A stretch of 64,000 nt of DNA from positions 62,001 to 126,000 of the forward strand of contig NZ_BMMU01000009.1 in the NCBI RefSeq assembly GCF_014646095.1. Direction: 5' to 3'. The position numbers were made by a program, and so were the translations under genes. The notes under the pieces were generated by a model that was not told the DNA's origin, did no database searches, and worked only from the letters and a program-made list of their open reading frames with translations. Origin of the DNA: Streptomyces lacrimifluminis (GTDB lineage Bacteria > Actinomycetota > Actinomycetes > Streptomycetales > Streptomycetaceae). Position 1 is the stretch's first letter; each line of letters starts with the position of its first letter. Positions 62,349-64,000 of this stretch are shown here, piece by piece.

Positions 62349-62986
62349 CGCCGGAAACCTCCATCGTCTGATTGCCCGGATTCCTCATGGAGAGCGGTGG
62401 GATCGGATCCGCCCAATGCCTCGCGAAGCTTTCTGCGGGCCCTGTGCAGCCGCGACCGGACCGTCCCCACCGGCACGCCCAGGGCGCGTGCGACCTCCTC
62501 GTAGCCGAGGTCGGCCCAGGCGACCAGCAGCAGGACGTCCCGATGACGGGCGGGCAACCGGGCCAGCGCACCGGCGAGTTCGCGCCCTACCGCCTGCGCG
62601 CTGACCCGCGCCGCCACCCGGTCCGCGACTGTCTCCTCGGCCCGGCCGCCGCCGGTGCCGTCCGGAGGCAGCCGTCCGAGCGCCTTCAGACGCCGGGCCT
62701 CGGCACGCCTGTGGCGGCTGATGAGGTTGGTCGCGATGCCGAACAGCCACGGACGGGCGCCGGCCTGCTCCGTGTCGTACCGGAAGCGCTGCTGGAACGC
62801 GGTGGTGAAGGTCTCCGCCATCACGTCCTCGGCCGCCTCCGCACCGAGCCGGCGCGCCGCGTAGCCATGCACCGAGTCGGCATGGCGGTCGAAGAGCACG
62901 GCGAACACCTCGGGCTCGTGCCACGACCGTTCGACCACCGAGGCGTCACTCTCCTGCCCCACTCTGACGTCTGGCTCGACGGTCAT
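62345..62986 (-). CDS. ECF-type RNA polymerase sigma factor
   Basis: 213 aa from ATG 62986 with AAGGAG 7 bases upstream. Sigma region 2 at about 25-95: FAVLFDRHADSVHGYAARRL, AEDVMAETFTTAFQQRF, RPWLFGIATNLISRHRR. Region 4 at about 130-190: ALARLPARHRDVLLLVAWAD, LGYEEVARALGVPVGTVRSR, LHRARRKLREAL. A GGGAATCCGGTTCCC inverted repeat upstream (63053-63067) contains GGAAC, the -35 core of many ECF promoters, so autoregulation is possible. Coupled to its membrane partner. Confidence 0.92.
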   Translation of the reverse strand: MTVEPDVRVGQESDASVVERSWHEPEVFAVLFDRHADSVHGYAARRLGAEAAEDVMAETFTTAFQQRFRYDTEQAGARPWLFGIATNLISRHRRAEARRLKALGRLPPDGTGGGRAEETVADRVAARVSAQAVGRELAGALARLPARHRDVLLLVAWADLGYEEVARALGVPVGTVRSRLHRARRKLREALGGSDPTALHEESGQSDDGGFRR

Positions 62987-63192
62987 CGGGGCTCCTTTCG
63001 TCGGTTCGATCGCGCTGAAGTCCTGTGCTTTCACCAGTACTTCGCCGTTCGCGGGAATCCGGTTCCCCACGTCTGACCACGCGGGCCCGAGCGGGAGAAA
63101 GCTCTTGCGGCAGCACGGGACGACGCATGCGCCACTGGGCGGCCCTTGGCGGTCGTACGGACGGACGAATCCCAGGGCTTACGCTCCCGGGC

Positions 63193-63934
63193 ATGACCCA
63201 AGTTCTACGCCACCGTGTGCCTGCCGCCGACCGCGCCTCGGAAGGTGCCGAAGGCGCTCGCTGCCGCCCTGGCGCCCTACAACATGGGCCTCGCCGAGGG
63301 ACAGAATCCGGTCGGCCACTGGGACTGGTGGACCATCCGCTCCAGCGCGGGCAACGCCTACCTCGTGCTGCCGCCGTACGACGGTGACCGCAGGCTCGTC
63401 ACGGCGTCAACCGTGCCGCGCAGGAAGGCCCAGCTCGATGCCCTCGGGCCGCTGGAGTGCTACGGCGGGCCTCGCGGTCTGCTCGACTTCGACGGTATGC
63501 GGAACCGGGCGGCGCGCGCGTACGACGACCGGCTCGCCGCTTGGACCGAGCTGACCGTGATACATCCGCCGACCGCCCCGCGCACCGACTTCCTCGCCCG
63601 CCATGAAGCCGATCCTGAAATCTACTCCCAGGCAGACGCCAGGAGGGATCACCTGGCTCAGCCGCTGGTGCAGGAGGTGGCCCGGCGAGCCGTCGCGGGA
63701 GACCCGCACTTCAGCACGTCGTTGCTGCTCAACGACCCGGTCGAATACTTCGCGCAGGACCACGAGGAGGCCCGGCTGCTGGCGGTCCGGAGCGCTGTAC
63801 CCGGCTTCGCCCTGATCGCCCTTGACGGCTCATGGACGTTCGTGGACACAGCCGACCACCTGGAACAGGCCAACCGCTACCTCGACGACCTCGACGCCGA
63901 GGCCGTCGTCCTCGACGTGCTGTGTCACTGCTGA
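63193..63934 (+). pseudogene. Hypothetical protein with an apparent indel just after the start
   Basis: ATG 63193 has TACGCT (63180-63185) 7 bases upstream, the leaderless pattern used elsewhere here, but its frame runs into an unrelated short product. Removing one T near 63202-63203 gives MTQVYATVCLPPTAPRKVPK and joins the 239-codon frame (alternative GTG 63215). That frame has AALAPYNMGLAEGQNPVGHW, DWWTIRSSAGNAYLVLPPYD, NPVEYFAQDHEEA-like NDPVEYFAQDHEEARLLAVR and SWTFVDTADHLEQANRYLDD. It resembles small Streptomyces proteins of unknown function. If translation starts at GTG 63215 the gene may still work. Confidence 0.55.
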
Positions 63935-63962
63935 GGCGAACGCCCAGCAAAACTGCCGTAGT

Positions 63963-64000
63963 TCAGGCGGTACGGGCGAGAAACGCGGCCCAGGCCTCGC
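63963..64000 (-). CDS. DUF397 domain protein, 3' end only
   Basis: The last 12 codons read EAWAAFLARTA then stop, the typical end of DUF397 proteins that pair with XRE/DUF5753 regulators. The rest is outside the window. Confidence 0.5.
   Translation of the reverse strand, partial: EAWAAFLARTA

Overview
The window is high-GC actinobacterial chromosome, almost certainly Streptomyces. The evidence is the very high GC at third codon positions, frequent GTG and TTG starts, 4-base start/stop overlaps, many leaderless-type promoters, and the dnaK-grpE-dnaJ-hspR order with HspR operators (HAIR elements). It is mostly conserved core chromosome, with small accessory or decaying islands. I see no rRNA, tRNA, CRISPR array, intact insertion sequence or prophage.

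Region 1-9.3 kb: a secreted FG-GAP repeat protein (cut by the window edge), an EtfD-like membrane Fe-S oxidoreductase behind a putative acyl-CoA-type TetR operator, a MraY/WecA-like membrane protein with damaged catalytic motifs, and the HspR-controlled chaperone operon dnaK-grpE-dnaJ-hspR. Region 9.3-17.2 kb: a decayed DUF397/DUF5753 regulator pair, a secreted fibronectin-III protein with a perfect 20-bp hairpin beside its ribosome binding site, an orphan sugar-binding lipoprotein, and a tightly coupled operon of circularly permuted ATP-grasp, alpha-E and transglutaminase-like proteins.

Region 17.6-21.4 kb is the most unusual part. Three paralogous LuxR-type regulators (one broken by a one-base indel) sit beside a 65-residue signal-peptide-bearing product with a repeated DSGWDS motif. 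That gene is translationally coupled to a 117-residue Rieske-oxygenase-like protein that has lost its cluster histidines. I propose this as a candidate undescribed peptide and regulator system. clpB with its own HAIR element follows.

Region 24-35.4 kb is housekeeping: YbjN protein, aminotransferase, a Cys/Gly-rich membrane peptide, DUF2617, a membrane spermidine-synthase-like protein, a CoxG-like anchored protein, aldose epimerase, pyrE, class II aldolase, an MFS exporter and DUF3151. Region 35.5-38.8 kb encodes tryptophan to anthranilate catabolism (tryptophan dioxygenase, kynureninase, probable kynurenine formamidase). Region 39-43.7 kb has a two-component system, a FemAB-like transferase and a cytochrome P450. 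Region 43.7-45.8 kb is a decaying island (truncated HAD, frameshifted protein, methyltransferase). Region 45.9-49.8 kb is ethanolamine use: APC permease divergent from eutBC, with eutC ending inside an intergenic repeat. Then come a degenerate diacylglycerol-kinase homologue, purA, a secreted propeller protein and a Tat-exported 5'-nucleotidase.

Region 56.5-64 kb is a regulator-rich stretch. It holds a DMT transporter behind a double palindromic operator, a GNAT-like protein, an IS30-HTH/MarR regulator divergent from a DUF4097 protein, a YtrA-type GntR operon with two matching operators, an ECF sigma factor with a membrane partner, and a gene with an apparent indel just after its start.

A 184-nt imperfect palindromic repeat family occurs twice in full and once as a shortened form. 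Three separate single-base indels in otherwise good genes point either to real pseudogenes or to sequencing error.
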